Part shown: one piece after another, positions 42,766 through 52,600 of the stretch
Position numbering within the stretch: position 1 is the first letter of the stretch
Layout: the number at the start of each line of letters is the position of its first letter
Assembly (NCBI RefSeq): GCF_002980625.1
Contig: NZ_PVLR01000015.1
Location: forward strand, 1-64,000
Direction of reading: 5' to 3'
Source: Malikia spinosa
GTDB taxonomy: Bacteria; Pseudomonadota; Gammaproteobacteria; Burkholderiales; Burkholderiaceae_C
DNA: 64,000 nt
Notes under the pieces: generated by a model
Databases searched by the model: none
What the model saw: the letters and a program-made list of their open reading frames with translations, nothing else
Told to the model about the DNA's origin: nothing
Program-made: the position numbers and the translations under genes

Positions 42766-43454
42766 TTCTGCTTCCCCTTTTTCTCGGCGGCCTTGGCTGC
42801 CGCCTGCTGGACCAGGACCTCGTCGGGGTCCAGGTAGCGGAAAGTCTTGGCCACGGCTTCCAGTGTCAGCAGGTTGGGCTTGTTGGCTACCGGAGCGATC
42901 GTCAGGTCGTTGAGCGTGACGATGCGCGACAGCCCGGCGATGTCGGCCGCAAACAGCGCGATGTCGTGGTAGCCGCCGCTGACGCGCAGGGCGATCGGCT
43001 GCTCGGCGTAGTATTCCTGCACGTTCACGCTGCCGGGGCGGAACAGCTCGAACTGCAGGCTGCGCCCGAGACCGGCCTGGTTGATGTCGGACAGCAGCGC
43101 ATCCATCTCGGCCTTGCTCGGCAGCTGCTTTTCGAGCTGGTTGACATAGACCTGGACCTGTTCGAGCTGGAGCTTGAGCACCTCGAGGTTGACGGCCTGG
43201 GCCAGCTTGCTGGTATAGGTCGCGCGCAGCTCGATTTCCTGGCGCCGCTCGGCTTCGAGCTCTTCGGCCCGACCGTTGAGCCAGCCGTACCAGAGCGCCA
43301 CGAAGACCAGCGCCACTGCGACGCACAGCAGCAGGTAACGCGGCAGCGAGGGCCAGCGCGACGGGTCGCTGCGGTCGAGATTCGTGAAATCCTGACGCAG
43401 CCGATGGCGCCAGGCGGAGAAATCGACGGACGGCTGGGACTTGGATTGGGCCAT
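42762..43454 (-). CDS. pilO: Type IV pilus alignment protein PilO
   Basis: 230 residues from the ATG at 43454. A cytoplasmic N-terminus, one membrane helix (RYLLLCVAVALVFVALWYGWL), a coiled coil (ELEAERRQEIELRATYTSKLAQAVNLEVLKLQLEQVQVYVNQLEKQL) and a ferredoxin-like periplasmic domain match PilO. It pairs with PilN and holds PilP. It lies 13 bases after pilN. Confidence 0.95.
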   Translation of the reverse strand: MAQSKSQPSVDFSAWRHRLRQDFTNLDRSDPSRWPSLPRYLLLCVAVALVFVALWYGWLNGRAEELEAERRQEIELRATYTSKLAQAVNLEVLKLQLEQVQVYVNQLEKQLPSKAEMDALLSDINQAGLGRSLQFELFRPGSVNVQEYYAEQPIALRVSGGYHDIALFAADIAGLSRIVTLNDLTIAPVANKPNLLTLEAVAKTFRYLDPDEVLVQQAAAKAAEKKGKQK

Positions 43455-43467
43455 GGTCGCTTTCTCC

Positions 43468-44088
43468 TCAGACCTTGCCGGCCGGAACGTTATCCGGCTT
43501 GGCAACAGACGGGTTGGCCTCGGCTTCCTGGCTGCGCACGAGCGCGACGCGGATCGAGAAGTTGGACACCCGTCGGGTCCCGCGCTGGGGCACGTTGACC
43601 TCGCCCGCCACGATCTCGACCAGTTGCGGCTGACGCAGCCAGGCGCTGTGGTTGCCCAGGTTGCGCAGCAACTCCGAAACCCGCTCCTGCGACTGGGCCA
43701 TGCCTGCGATCACGATGCTGGAACCTTCCTGCTTGAGCGAGCTCAGGTAGACGCCATCGGGCACCTGCTTGACCATTTCCTCCAGCAAATGGACCGGCAG
43801 GTTGCGATCCGCCTGCAACCGCTCGACCGCTTGCTGGCGCGCCTTGAGGGCTTCGACCTGGGTCTTGAGGCTGGCGACTTCCTTGATCTGCGCATCGAGC
43901 AGGGCGATCTCGGCCCGGAACAGGTCGTTGCGATCACGCTGGGAATCGATGCGCGCCTGGTAGGACAGCGCCACGGCGCCGACCAGCAGCAGGCCGACCA
44001 GCAGGGCGAACAGGAGCTGAAACAGGAACAGCTCGCGACGCCGCTTGCGCGCCGCTTCGCGATGCGGCAGCAGGTTGATCAGGATCAT
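43468..44088 (-). CDS. pilN: Type IV pilus alignment protein PilN
   Basis: 206 residues beginning MILINLLPHREAARKRRR, whose INLLP motif docks into PilM. One membrane helix (LFQLLFALLVGLLLVGAVALSY), a coiled coil and a periplasmic ferredoxin-like fold follow. The start overlaps pilM by four bases. Confidence 0.96.
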   Translation of the reverse strand: MILINLLPHREAARKRRRELFLFQLLFALLVGLLLVGAVALSYQARIDSQRDRNDLFRAEIALLDAQIKEVASLKTQVEALKARQQAVERLQADRNLPVHLLEEMVKQVPDGVYLSSLKQEGSSIVIAGMAQSQERVSELLRNLGNHSAWLRQPQLVEIVAGEVNVPQRGTRRVSNFSIRVALVRSQEAEANPSVAKPDNVPAGKV

Positions 44089-45164
44089 GGGTAGAACCTC
44101 CGCAATGCCAGCCCGGTGGCAACCAGGTAAGAGGTCGACTCGAGCGCCAGCCCGGCTGACCTGACCTCGGGCCCGAGCAACATGCCGTCAAAGGGATTGA
44201 CAAGCTTGCAGGGAAAGGCGGTCTGGGCGGCCACGGTCTCGACCACCCCGGGCAGGGCCGCGCAGCCGCCCGAAAGCAGGATATGGTCGACCTTGTTGTG
44301 CGGCGTGCTGGTGAAGAAGAACTGCAGCGCGCGCCCGATCTCCTGCGCCAGGCTGTCCATGAAGGGGCGCAGCACCTGATCCGCATAGTCGGGCGGCAGG
44401 TCGCCGCTCTTCTTTCTCGCATCGGCCTCCTCGAAGCTCAGGCCGTACTGGCGCGCGATCTGCTGGCTCAGGACAGCGCCACCAAAGACCTGATCGCGCT
44501 CGTAGAGCATGTCGTCGTTGCGTATGACCTGCAAGCTGGTGCTGTGCGAGCCGACCTCGATCAGCGCAATCAGCGCATCGCGGCCCTGATTGGGCAGCGC
44601 GTCCATGACGCGACCAGCCGCCAGACGCATGGCATAGGACTCGACATCCATGACCACGGGCAACAGGCCGACCGCCTCGGCCAGGGCCTGGCGATCCGAG
44701 ACCTTTTCCTTGCGCGAGGCAGCCAGCAGCACATCGACCATCTCGGCCGAGCCGGCCGAAGGCCCGATCACGCAAAAGTCCAGACTGACTTCAGGCAGGG
44801 GAAAGGGGATGCACTGGGAGGCCTCGACCTCGACCAGCGATTCGAGCTCGAGGTCGCTCAGGCCGGCCGCGAGCACGATCCTCTTGGTGATGACCGCCGA
44901 ACCCGGCAACGCCAGTGCGGCATTGCGGGTCTTGCTGCCGCTGCGCTGCAACAGACGGCGCAGGGCGTCCGCCACCTCGTCAAAGCGCTCGACATTGCCT
45001 TCATTGATCCAGCCACGCTCGAGCGGCTCCATGGCGCAGTGTTCCAACACCAGCTGGCCGTCCGGATTGCGCCCCAGCTCAACCAGCTTGACGGTGGATG
45101 CACTGATGTCGATACCGAGCATGGGCGCTGGTCCACGACTGATGAGTGTCCCGAATGAGATCAA
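44085..45164 (-). CDS. pilM: Type IV pilus ATPase-like protein PilM
   Basis: 359 residues of the FtsA/actin-like fold: MLGIDISASTVKLVELGRN (phosphate 1), then IALIEVGSHSTSLQVI (phosphate 2) and HILLSGGCAALPGVVETVA (adenosine loop). It is a cytoplasmic platform binding PilN. First gene of pilMNOPQ, divergent from mrcA, with a strong AGGAGAGAGGA ribosome site. The start at 45164 is preferred to the Met at residue 15. Confidence 0.96.
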   Translation of the reverse strand: MISFGTLISRGPAPMLGIDISASTVKLVELGRNPDGQLVLEHCAMEPLERGWINEGNVERFDEVADALRRLLQRSGSKTRNAALALPGSAVITKRIVLAAGLSDLELESLVEVEASQCIPFPLPEVSLDFCVIGPSAGSAEMVDVLLAASRKEKVSDRQALAEAVGLLPVVMDVESYAMRLAAGRVMDALPNQGRDALIALIEVGSHSTSLQVIRNDDMLYERDQVFGGAVLSQQIARQYGLSFEEADARKKSGDLPPDYADQVLRPFMDSLAQEIGRALQFFFTSTPHNKVDHILLSGGCAALPGVVETVAAQTAFPCKLVNPFDGMLLGPEVRSAGLALESTSYLVATGLALRRFYP

Positions 45165-45215
45165 TTCCTCTCTCCTTCGAAAGGTGCCTGCATGGCGTAT
45201 CTTTTTGTTACTTGC

Positions 45216-45245
45216 ATACTAGCAGCAAGACATCAAAGGCAACAA
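45216..45245 (-). promoter_or_regulatory. Candidate promoter of pilMNOPQ
   Basis: Minus-strand TTGTTG (45245-45240), an 18-base spacer and TAGTAT (45221-45216), each matching sigma-70 consensus in four positions, would start transcription near 45208 and leave a leader of about 44 bases before pilM. The 200-base AT-rich gap also contains the inverted repeat AAGACT-gtttga-AGTCTT (45244-45261), which overlaps the -35 and could be a regulator site. Confidence 0.35.
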
Positions 45246-45332
45246 GACTGTTTGAAGTCTTATTTGTTTTCATAAATGTCAATTGATTTGTAGCAACAAG
45301 AAACAGGCAAGGCGAAAGAACTGCCGGATTTC

Positions 45333-45338
45333 TATAAT
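45333..45338 (+). promoter_or_regulatory. Consensus -10 box of mrcA
   Basis: A perfect TATAAT lies 26 bases before the mrcA ATG. No good -35 occurs 16-18 bases upstream (GGCGAA), so an activator or weak basal promoter is possible. Confidence 0.4.
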
Positions 45339-45364
45339 CCAGCACTACCTTCAGACGGACATCC

Positions 45365-47728
45365 ATGCCTGCTCGCCCACCACACTCGTACTCGCAGGAG
45401 GATCCCTCCTCCCCCCGCGGCCAGCAAGCCTCCTCGGGCTGGCGTTGGCTCAAGTGGCTGCTCGGAGCGACTGTCGCTGGCGTGCTGGCCTTGCTGCTGA
45501 CGGCGGGCATTGCGCTCGCCCTGGCCTTCCCCAAGCTGCCCGACGTGGCAGCGCTGGCTGACTACCGGCCCAAGTTGCCGCTGCGCGTGCTGAGCGCCGA
45601 TGGCGAAACGATCGCCGAGTTCGGCGAGGAGCGCCGCAACCTGACGCCGATCGAGGACATTCCTCCGGTCATGATCAACGCCGTGCTGGCGATCGAGGAT
45701 GCACGCTTCTACGAGCACAGCGGGGTCGACTACATCGGCATGCTGCGCGCGGCGCTGGCCAACCTGGGGCAGTCCAAGAGCCAGGGCGCCTCGACCATCA
45801 CGATGCAGGTGGCACGCAACGTCTATCTCTCGAGCGAGAAGAGCTACCTGCGCAAGATCTACGAGGTGCTGCTGACCTTCAAGCTCGAGGCCCTGCTGAG
45901 CAAGGACCAGATCCTCGAGATCTACATGAACCAGATCTTCCTGGGTCATCGCGCCTATGGTTTCGCCGCCGCGTCACAGGTCTACTTCGGCAAGCCGCTC
46001 AAGGACCTCACTGTTGCCGAAGCCGCGATGCTGGCCGGTCTGCCCAAGGCACCTTCGGCCTACAACCCGATCACCAACCCCAAGCGCGCCCGCATCCGCC
46101 AGCAATACATCATCGAGCGCATGCAGGAAAACGGCTTCATCAGCGCCGAGCAGGCCCGCCTGGCCAAGGAAGAGCCGCTGGTATTGCGCCGCGACAATGG
46201 CAAGCTGCCGCTGCATGCCGAGCATCTGGCCGAGATGGTGCGCCAGGCGGTGTTCGAGCAATACGGTCCGGAAACCTACACCCGGGGCCTGACGGTGCAC
46301 ACGACACTCGACGCAGCGGCGCAGCGCGCCGCCTACCAGGCACTGCGTCGGGGCGTGCTCGACTTCGAACGCCGCCAGCATTACCGCGGACCGGAGAAAT
46401 TCATCACCTTGCCAGCCGACCCCAAGGCGCGCGCCGATGCCATCGACGAGGTGATTGCCAGCCACCCCGACAGCGGCGAACTGCGCACGGCGGTGGTGCT
46501 GGAGGCCGGACCGCGCAAGGTGGTGGTGCTGCGCGGCGATGACGAACCGATCGAGATCACGGGCGAAGGCCTGAAGCCGGTCCAATCGGGCCTGTCGGCC
46601 AAGGCGCCGCCCAACCTCAAGCTGCGTCCGGGCGCCGTGGTGCGCGTGGTCAGGGGTGCCAGCAACTGGGAGCTGACCCAGCTGCCCGAGGTCGAGGCCG
46701 CCTTCGTTGCGCTCGATCCGCGCAGTGGCGAGATCCGCGCGCTGGTCGGCGGCTTCGACTTCGAGAAGAACAAGTTCAACCATGTGACCCAGGCCTGGCG
46801 CCAGCCGGGCTCGAGCTTCAAGCCCTTCATCTATTCGGCGGCGCTCGAACATGGCGTGACGCCGGCAACCATGGTCAACGATGCGCCGCTGTATTTCAGC
46901 GCTGGCGTCACGGGCGGCCAACCCTGGGAGCCCAAGAACTACGACGGCAAGTTCGAAGGCCCGATGAGCGTGCGCACCGCACTGGCCAAGTCCAAGAACA
47001 TGGCATCGATCCGCATCCTGCAGATCGTAGGCGCCAACGAAGCGCAACAATGGGCCACCCGCTTCGGCTTCGACGCCGACAGGCATCCGCCCTACCTGAC
47101 GATGGCGCTGGGCGCGGGCTCGGTCACGCCGCTGCAGATGGCGGCCGGTTACGGCGTGTTCGCCAATGGCGGGCACTATGCCGCGCCGCGCTTCATCAGC
47201 CGCATCGACGACCACAAGGGCCGCGTGCTGCAGGAATACCGGTCGCCGTCAGTGCAAGAGATGCCACAGGTGATCGAGCCGCGCAACGCCTTCATCATGA
47301 GCCAGCTGCTCAACGAGGTCGCGCGCTCGGGCACCGCAGCGCGCGCACAGGCCACGCTCAAGCGGCGCGATCTCTATGGCAAGACCGGCACCACCAACGA
47401 CGCCGTCGATGCCTGGTTCGTGGGCTATCAGCCGACCCTGGTCGGTGCGGTCTGGGTCGGCTACGACAACCCGCGCAACCTGGGCAGCCGCGAGACCGGC
47501 GGCGGCCTTTCGCTGCCGATCTGGATCAGCTTCATGTCCGAGGCGCTGCGCGACACACCGGTAATGGAGCTGCCCGCTCCTGCCGGCGTGGTGAATGTCG
47601 CCGGCGAGTGGTATTACGACAACTATGCGCCCGGCAGCGGCATGGCCAGGATCGGCGGCGGCGAAGGCGAAGCCGCACCGGTCGAATCGGACGAGAAGCG
47701 CAGCATCCTCGACCTGTTCAGGAACTGA
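45365..47728 (+). CDS. mrcA: Penicillin-binding protein 1A
   Basis: 787 residues, a bifunctional class A PBP. After a membrane anchor (about 29-54) comes the GT51 glycosyltransferase domain with catalytic E111 in [14 protein letters not shown] and [13 protein letters not shown], then an OB-like insert, then the transpeptidase domain with SxxK ([10 protein letters not shown], near 482), SxN (SKNM) and KTG (YGKTGTTND, near 675). It builds and cross-links peptidoglycan in the periplasm. Divergence from pilM is the usual proteobacterial arrangement. Its end overlaps the convergent cyaY end by 11 bases. Confidence 0.97.
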   Translation: MPARPPHSYSQEDPSSPRGQQASSGWRWLKWLLGATVAGVLALLLTAGIALALAFPKLPDVAALADYRPKLPLRVLSADGETIAEFGEERRNLTPIEDIPPVMINAVLAIEDARFYEHSGVDYIGMLRAALANLGQSKSQGASTITMQVARNVYLSSEKSYLRKIYEVLLTFKLEALLSKDQILEIYMNQIFLGHRAYGFAAASQVYFGKPLKDLTVAEAAMLAGLPKAPSAYNPITNPKRARIRQQYIIERMQENGFISAEQARLAKEEPLVLRRDNGKLPLHAEHLAEMVRQAVFEQYGPETYTRGLTVHTTLDAAAQRAAYQALRRGVLDFERRQHYRGPEKFITLPADPKARADAIDEVIASHPDSGELRTAVVLEAGPRKVVVLRGDDEPIEITGEGLKPVQSGLSAKAPPNLKLRPGAVVRVVRGASNWELTQLPEVEAAFVALDPRSGEIRALVGGFDFEKNKFNHVTQAWRQPGSSFKPFIYSAALEHGVTPATMVNDAPLYFSAGVTGGQPWEPKNYDGKFEGPMSVRTALAKSKNMASIRILQIVGANEAQQWATRFGFDADRHPPYLTMALGAGSVTPLQMAAGYGVFANGGHYAAPRFISRIDDHKGRVLQEYRSPSVQEMPQVIEPRNAFIMSQLLNEVARSGTAARAQATLKRRDLYGKTGTTNDAVDAWFVGYQPTLVGAVWVGYDNPRNLGSRETGGGLSLPIWISFMSEALRDTPVMELPAPAGVVNVAGEWYYDNYAPGSGMARIGGGEGEAAPVESDEKRSILDLFRN

Positions 47729-48047
47729 AGACCAGCGGCTGGCCCGCTTGCGCGCTGACCTCGCGCGTGAGATGGGCGAAGAACTCGCCCTGGCCCTTGG
47801 TGTCCTGCCACTGGCTGCCGTCGAACTGGTAGTGGTAACCGCCCGAGCGTGCGGCGAGCCAGATCTCCTGCAGCGGTTTCTGCAGGTTGATCACGATCTG
47901 GCTGCGATTGGCGAAGGTCAGCGTGATCATGCCACCGACGCGCTGGTTGTCGATGTCGGCATCGCTCTCGTCGTTGATGCGGTCGCAAGCCAGTTCGATG
48001 GCCTGGAGCACCGCTTCGGCGCGATCCATGTATTCGAGGTCGGTCAT
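47718..48047 (-). CDS. cyaY: Frataxin-like iron donor CyaY
   Basis: 109 residues. An acidic first helix ([33 protein letters not shown]) and the sheet [56 protein letters not shown] match CyaY. It binds iron and modulates iron-sulfur cluster assembly. It overlaps the mrcA end tail to tail. A candidate -10 TAAAAT (48083-48078) lies about 30 bases upstream of its ATG. Confidence 0.96.
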   Translation of the reverse strand: MTDLEYMDRAEAVLQAIELACDRINDESDADIDNQRVGGMITLTFANRSQIVINLQKPLQEIWLAARSGGYHYQFDGSQWQDTKGQGEFFAHLTREVSAQAGQPLVFSS

Positions 48048-48128
48048 TACAATTCCCGGATGTTTGAAATTCGCCGAATTTTAGGCCTGCGCGGCCTCCC
48101 AGCCCTTGGCCCCATCAGGGCCAGGGCC

Positions 48129-48284
48129 TTGACCCGCCCGGGACGACTGGCACTGGTCGGCTGTTGCAGCGCCGCCCTGCTGGTCTTGAGCGGCTGCGGC
48201 CAGAAGGGCCCGCTCTATCTGCCTGGGCACCAGGCGTCCACCTCGCCCGCCACAGCCCCCTCCACTGCCAAGCCTCTCCGATAA
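48129..48284 (+). CDS. lptM: Small lipoprotein LptM (LppL/YifL family)
   Basis: 51 residues if the TTG at 48129 is used: M-TRPGRLALVGCCSAALLVLSGC, then the family core GQKGPLYLPG. An in-frame ATG at 48060 gives 74 residues, but the added codons are AT-ending and unlike their surroundings, the signal peptide would be overlong, and that ATG is 12 bases from the divergent cyaY start, leaving no promoter space. LptM aids LptD maturation for LPS transport. It lies seven bases before lysA, its normal neighbour. Confidence 0.8.
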   Translation: MTRPGRLALVGCCSAALLVLSGCGQKGPLYLPGHQASTSPATAPSTAKPLR

Positions 48285-48291
48285 GCCCACC

Positions 48292-49584
48292 ATGTCTTCA
48301 CTCGAACAAGCCCGGACCGATCTGCCGGCACGTCCCTTCATCGATTACCGCGACGGCCAGCTGATGGTCGAGGGCGTGTCGGCCGCCGAGCTCGCGCGCG
48401 CGCATGGCACGCCGCTGTTCGTCTATTCCCAGGCTGTGATGCTGGACGCGCTCGCGGCCTACCAGCGCGGCTTCGCCGGCCGCCAGGCACTGATCTGCTA
48501 CGCGATGAAGGCCAACTCGACGCTGGCCGTGCTGCGCACCTTCGTGCAGGCCGGCTGTGGCCTCGACATCGTCTCGGGCGGCGAGCTCGAGCGCGCGCTG
48601 CGCGCTGGCGTGGAGCCGGCCAAGGTGATCTTCTCGGGCGTGGGCAAGACCCGCGCCGAGATGCGCCTGGCCCTCGAAGCCGGCATCGGCTGCTTCAACG
48701 TCGAGAGCCTGCCCGAGCTCGACGTGCTGAGCGAAGTCGCCGCGGACATGGGCCTGCGTGCACCGGTCAGCCTGCGCGTCAACCCCGATGTCGACGCCAA
48801 GACCCATCCCTATATCTCGACCGGACTGAAAGGCAACAAGTTCGGCATCGCGCACACCGATGCGCTGGCGGCCTACCGCCATGCCGCCGCGCTGCCTGGA
48901 CTGAAAGTCACCGGCATCGACTGCCATATCGGCTCGCAGATCACCGAGACCTCGCCCTACCTCGACGCGATGGACCGCGTGCTCGACCTGGTCGATGCGA
49001 TCGAGGCCGGCGGCATCACGCTCGAGCACATCGACTTCGGCGGCGGCCTGGGCATCAACTACCACGGCGAGACCCCACCGGCAGCCGACGCGCTGTGGCA
49101 ACTGCTGCTGGCCAAGCTCGACGCGCGCGGCTACGGTCAGCGCAAGCTCGTGATCGAGCCGGGCCGTTCGCTGATCGGCAACGCCGGCATCTGCCTGACC
49201 GAGGCGGTGTTCCTCAAGCCCGGCGAGCAGAAAAACTTCCTGATCGTCGATGCGGCGATGAACGACCTGCCGCGACCCGCCATGTACGAGGCCTACCACG
49301 CGATCGTGCCGGTGCAGCCGCGCGAGGCCAATGGCGAAATCCAGAGCTGGGACGTGGTCGGCCCGGTCTGCGAGAGCGGCGACTGGCTCGGACGCGACCG
49401 CCAGCTGGCAGTACAAGCCGGCGACCTACTGGCGGTCTGCTCGGCAGGTGCCTACTGCATGAGCATGTCGAGCAACTACAACAGTCGCGGCCGGGCCGCC
49501 GAGGTGCTGGTCGATGGCGATCAGGCGCGACTGGTGCGCGCCCGCGAATCGGTCGAAGACCAACTGCGACTCGAATCGATATAA
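48292..49584 (+). CDS. lysA: Diaminopimelate decarboxylase
   Basis: 430 residues. PLP lysine K73 in CYAMKANSTLAVL, substrate-loop ITGIDCHIGSQI-like segment (TGIDCHIGSQI), GGG loop HIDFGGGLGI, EPGRSLIGNAG, and the partner-subunit motif VCESGDWLGRDR are all present. It makes L-lysine from meso-diaminopimelate. Cotranscribed with lptM. Confidence 0.97.
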   Translation: MSSLEQARTDLPARPFIDYRDGQLMVEGVSAAELARAHGTPLFVYSQAVMLDALAAYQRGFAGRQALICYAMKANSTLAVLRTFVQAGCGLDIVSGGELERALRAGVEPAKVIFSGVGKTRAEMRLALEAGIGCFNVESLPELDVLSEVAADMGLRAPVSLRVNPDVDAKTHPYISTGLKGNKFGIAHTDALAAYRHAAALPGLKVTGIDCHIGSQITETSPYLDAMDRVLDLVDAIEAGGITLEHIDFGGGLGINYHGETPPAADALWQLLLAKLDARGYGQRKLVIEPGRSLIGNAGICLTEAVFLKPGEQKNFLIVDAAMNDLPRPAMYEAYHAIVPVQPREANGEIQSWDVVGPVCESGDWLGRDRQLAVQAGDLLAVCSAGAYCMSMSSNYNSRGRAAEVLVDGDQARLVRARESVEDQLRLESI

Positions 49585-49590
49585 ATCAGC

Positions 49591-49618
49591 ACTAGCCTGG
49601 GCATCAGCCCAGGACTAG
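49591..49618 (+). terminator. Hairpin after lysA
   Basis: CTAG-CCTGGGC-atca-GCCCAGG-a-CTAG forms a 7-bp GC stem extended by 4 bp past a single bulged A, beginning seven bases after the lysA stop. There is no U-tract, so it may stabilise the lysA mRNA or terminate inefficiently rather than act as a classical terminator. Confidence 0.55.
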
Positions 49619-49619
49619 A

Positions 49620-49644
49620 CTGCACGGCGGAGGTCGCCGTGCAG
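49620..49644 (+). promoter_or_regulatory. Hairpin sequestering ribosome site and GTG start of the ligase fusion
   Basis: CTGCACGGCG-GAGGT-CGCCGTGCAG is a perfect 10-bp inverted repeat with a five-base loop. The loop GAGGT plus the last stem G makes GGAGG, the Shine-Dalgarno sequence, and the GTG start (49639-49641) lies in the 3' arm. When folded, the start codon is base-paired. Together with the preceding hairpin (49591-49618) it forms tandem stem-loops filling the 54-base gap after lysA. Confidence 0.75.
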
Positions 49645-52600
49645 AGAAATATCACTTTTGACCTGATCGGGCATGCCCAGGCGCGCCCGGATGCTGCAGC
49701 CCTGCTGCTGCCCCACAGGACGATAAGTTTTCGCGAACTCGACCAGAAGGTCTGGCAATACGCAGCCGCGCTCCACGCCCAGGGCGTGCGGGCCGGCCAG
49801 GTCGTCGGCTTGAGCTTCGTCGAGGAGCTCGGCCTGGTGCTGACGCTGCTGGCGCTCGCGCGCCTCGGGGCGACCGCCTACTCGATCCCACGCAGCGCGA
49901 CCCCCAGCCAACGCCGGCAGCTGGCCGATCAGGCCGCCATCGCCTGGCTCGCAAGCGACCAGCCCGAGCGCTTCGAATCTGGCGTGGCCAGCCTGCGGCT
50001 GGAGCGCCAGGCGATCGAAGCCAGCCCGGCCCGGATCGACAAGCGCCTACTGGAGCCGGCGCCGGACGCCCCCTGGCTGCTGATCACGGGCTCGGGTTCG
50101 ACCGGCCGGCCCAAGCTGATTCCGGTCAGTCACGCCCAGGGGCGCGCCAGGTCGGAACTGGGTGCCAAGGCGCTCGGACTGACCGCGTCGGACCGGGTAG
50201 CGGCGCTGAGCCATTTCGACTTCTCGACCTCGAAGTTCCGCCTGCACGAGGCCCTTTGGGCCGGGGCTGCCTGCGCGCTGGAGCTATGGGGCGAGGCCCC
50301 CCAGTTGCTGCAGCGCTGCGCCAGCGACAGGCTCTCGGTGCTCTACGGCACCGTATTCCATGCCGAAAAGCTGATCGCCGCACTGCCGACGGGTAGCCAA
50401 GAGACCCTGCCGGCCCTGCCGGCCCTGCCGATGCTGCGGGCGTTCGAGCTCACGGCCTCGACCGTCAGCGACGACCTGCGCCAGCGCTTCAGGCAGGCGC
50501 TGACCCCGCAGCTCTATGTGCGCTACGGCATCAACGAGGCCGGACCGGTCGCGATCGCGGCACCGCCCGAGGTCTATCAGATCGCGGGAACGGTCGGCAG
50601 CCCGCCCGCCGGGGTCGAGATCGAGCTGGTCGACCGACGCGGCCAGGCGCTGCCGCCCGGCACGGTCGGCCTGGTCCGGATCAGGACACCGGCGCTGGTC
50701 GATGGCTACCTTGGCGACGCGGAGGCCTCGCAGGCGAGCTTCCAGGACGGCTGGTTCCTGCCCGGCGACCTCGGCCTGCTGACCCGGGAGGGACAGCTGG
50801 TGTTTTACGGTAGGGCCGACCACATGCTGATCATGAACGGGATCAACATCTACCCGGCCGAAATCGAGCAGCTGATGGCCGCCCATCCCGCCGTTGCCGA
50901 TGTGGCCGTGGTGCCGGTGCAACATCGCGTGCACCAAGACATCCCAGTCTGCGCGCTGACCCTCAGGGCTGGCGCGACCCTCTCGGAACAGGCCCTGCTC
51001 GACCATGCCAGCAGCCAGCTCGGTGCGCGCGGCCCTTATCGGGTGCTGATTGTCGAGGCGATCCCGCGCAATCCGGAAGGCAAGCTCATGCGCGCCGAGC
51101 TGCTGCGACTGATCGGCACCCGGCTGCTCGCGCCTGGCGCGCCGACCGATTCGCAGGGTCAAAAGCCGGCGCCAGCAGCCAGCCAGCGTCGACAGCGTCG
51201 ACAGCGTCTGCAGCGCTTCGAGCAGGTCTTCACCCTGCCCGCACCGGTGGACCTGCCCGCACTGGACTGCTGGCTGAGCCAGGTCCTGCAGTCACCGATC
51301 GAGACCATCGATTCAGCGGGCTTGCCGCAGTCGCCACCCTCAGCGCAGCAGGAAGGCGCTCGCCAATGGCTGTGGCGCGCCCTGCTGCTCGCCCGCCAGT
51401 TGCTGCAGGCGAGCCGGATCCCGGTGTTCGACCCACCGCAAATCCTCGCGCTCGGCGGGCCTGACCCCACAACGGGCCACTGGCAGGCGCAGGTCGGGCT
51501 GGCGCTGGTCCAGCAGCTGCCCCTTGCGCTCTACAGCGAAGCCCTGACAGCAGCGCTCAGGCTCTGCGAGCTGGCCGCCAGCCAGACGCTGACCGAAGCC
51601 AGCCTCGAAGGTTTCTACGCTGAAGCCCAGCGCGTGGTCAGCCGGCTGACCCACCTGATGCCACCCGGCAAGTCCACCCTGCCGGTGCTGCAGGCCGCCC
51701 ATGACAAGGGCATTCCCTTCATGCATCTGGGCGGCGGGGTCTTCCAGCTCGGCTGGGGCAGCAAGTCGCACCGGATCGATCGCAGCGCGACCGAGCTCGA
51801 CTCGGCCATCGGCGCCAGACTGGCGCAAAACAAGGCGCTGACCGCCAGACTGCTGCAGGGGGCGGGACTGCCGGCACCACAACACCAGGTCGTGACCGAT
51901 GCGGCGACTGCGCTGGCGACGGCGCAGCGACTGGGCTGGCCGGTGGTGGTCAAGCCGCTGGATCGGGACCGGGGCGAGGGCGTGACGGTCGATGTCGCCG
52001 ATGGGGCCGCGCTGCAGGCCGCCTTCGCCGCGGCGCAAGGCCTGTCGCCATCGAGGCAGGTGATCGTCGAGCGGCAGGTCGCTGGCTGCTGTCACCGACT
52101 CTTCATCGACAGGGGGCGGCTGCTGTATGCCGTCAAGCGCCTGCCCATGTCGGTCCTGGCTGACGGCCAGCGTCCGGTCGCTGAACTCGTGCAGGCCGAG
52201 CTGGAGGCGCAACGGCGCCTGCCGCCCTGGCAACGCTCGAAGATCCAGCCACTCGACGCACTGGCGCTGAGCGCGCTCGCGGCGGCCGGCTACAGCGCCG
52301 ACTCGGTACCCCCCGCAGGAACATGGGTAGCCCTGCGCCGGATCGAGTCGACCGCCTGGGGCGGCGTCGACGAAGATGTCAGCGCCATCGTCCACCCGGA
52401 AAATCTCAGGATCGCCCTTGATGCCAGCCGGCTGTTCGGGCTCGACATCGCCGGCATCGACCTGATCACACCCGACATCACTCGCCCCTGGTTCGAGAAC
52501 GGCGCCATCCTCAACGAGGTCAACCACGCACCGCAACTGGGCGGCGGCGAGATCTCGCGCCGCCAGATCCCGGTCCTGCTGGACTTGCTGATCCAGGACC

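Noticed and set aside
45244-45261. AAGACT-gtttga-AGTCTT followed by T-rich sequence as a plus-strand terminator
   Set aside because: No plus-strand gene ends upstream of it (pilM is on the minus strand), and the six-pair AT-rich stem is too weak.
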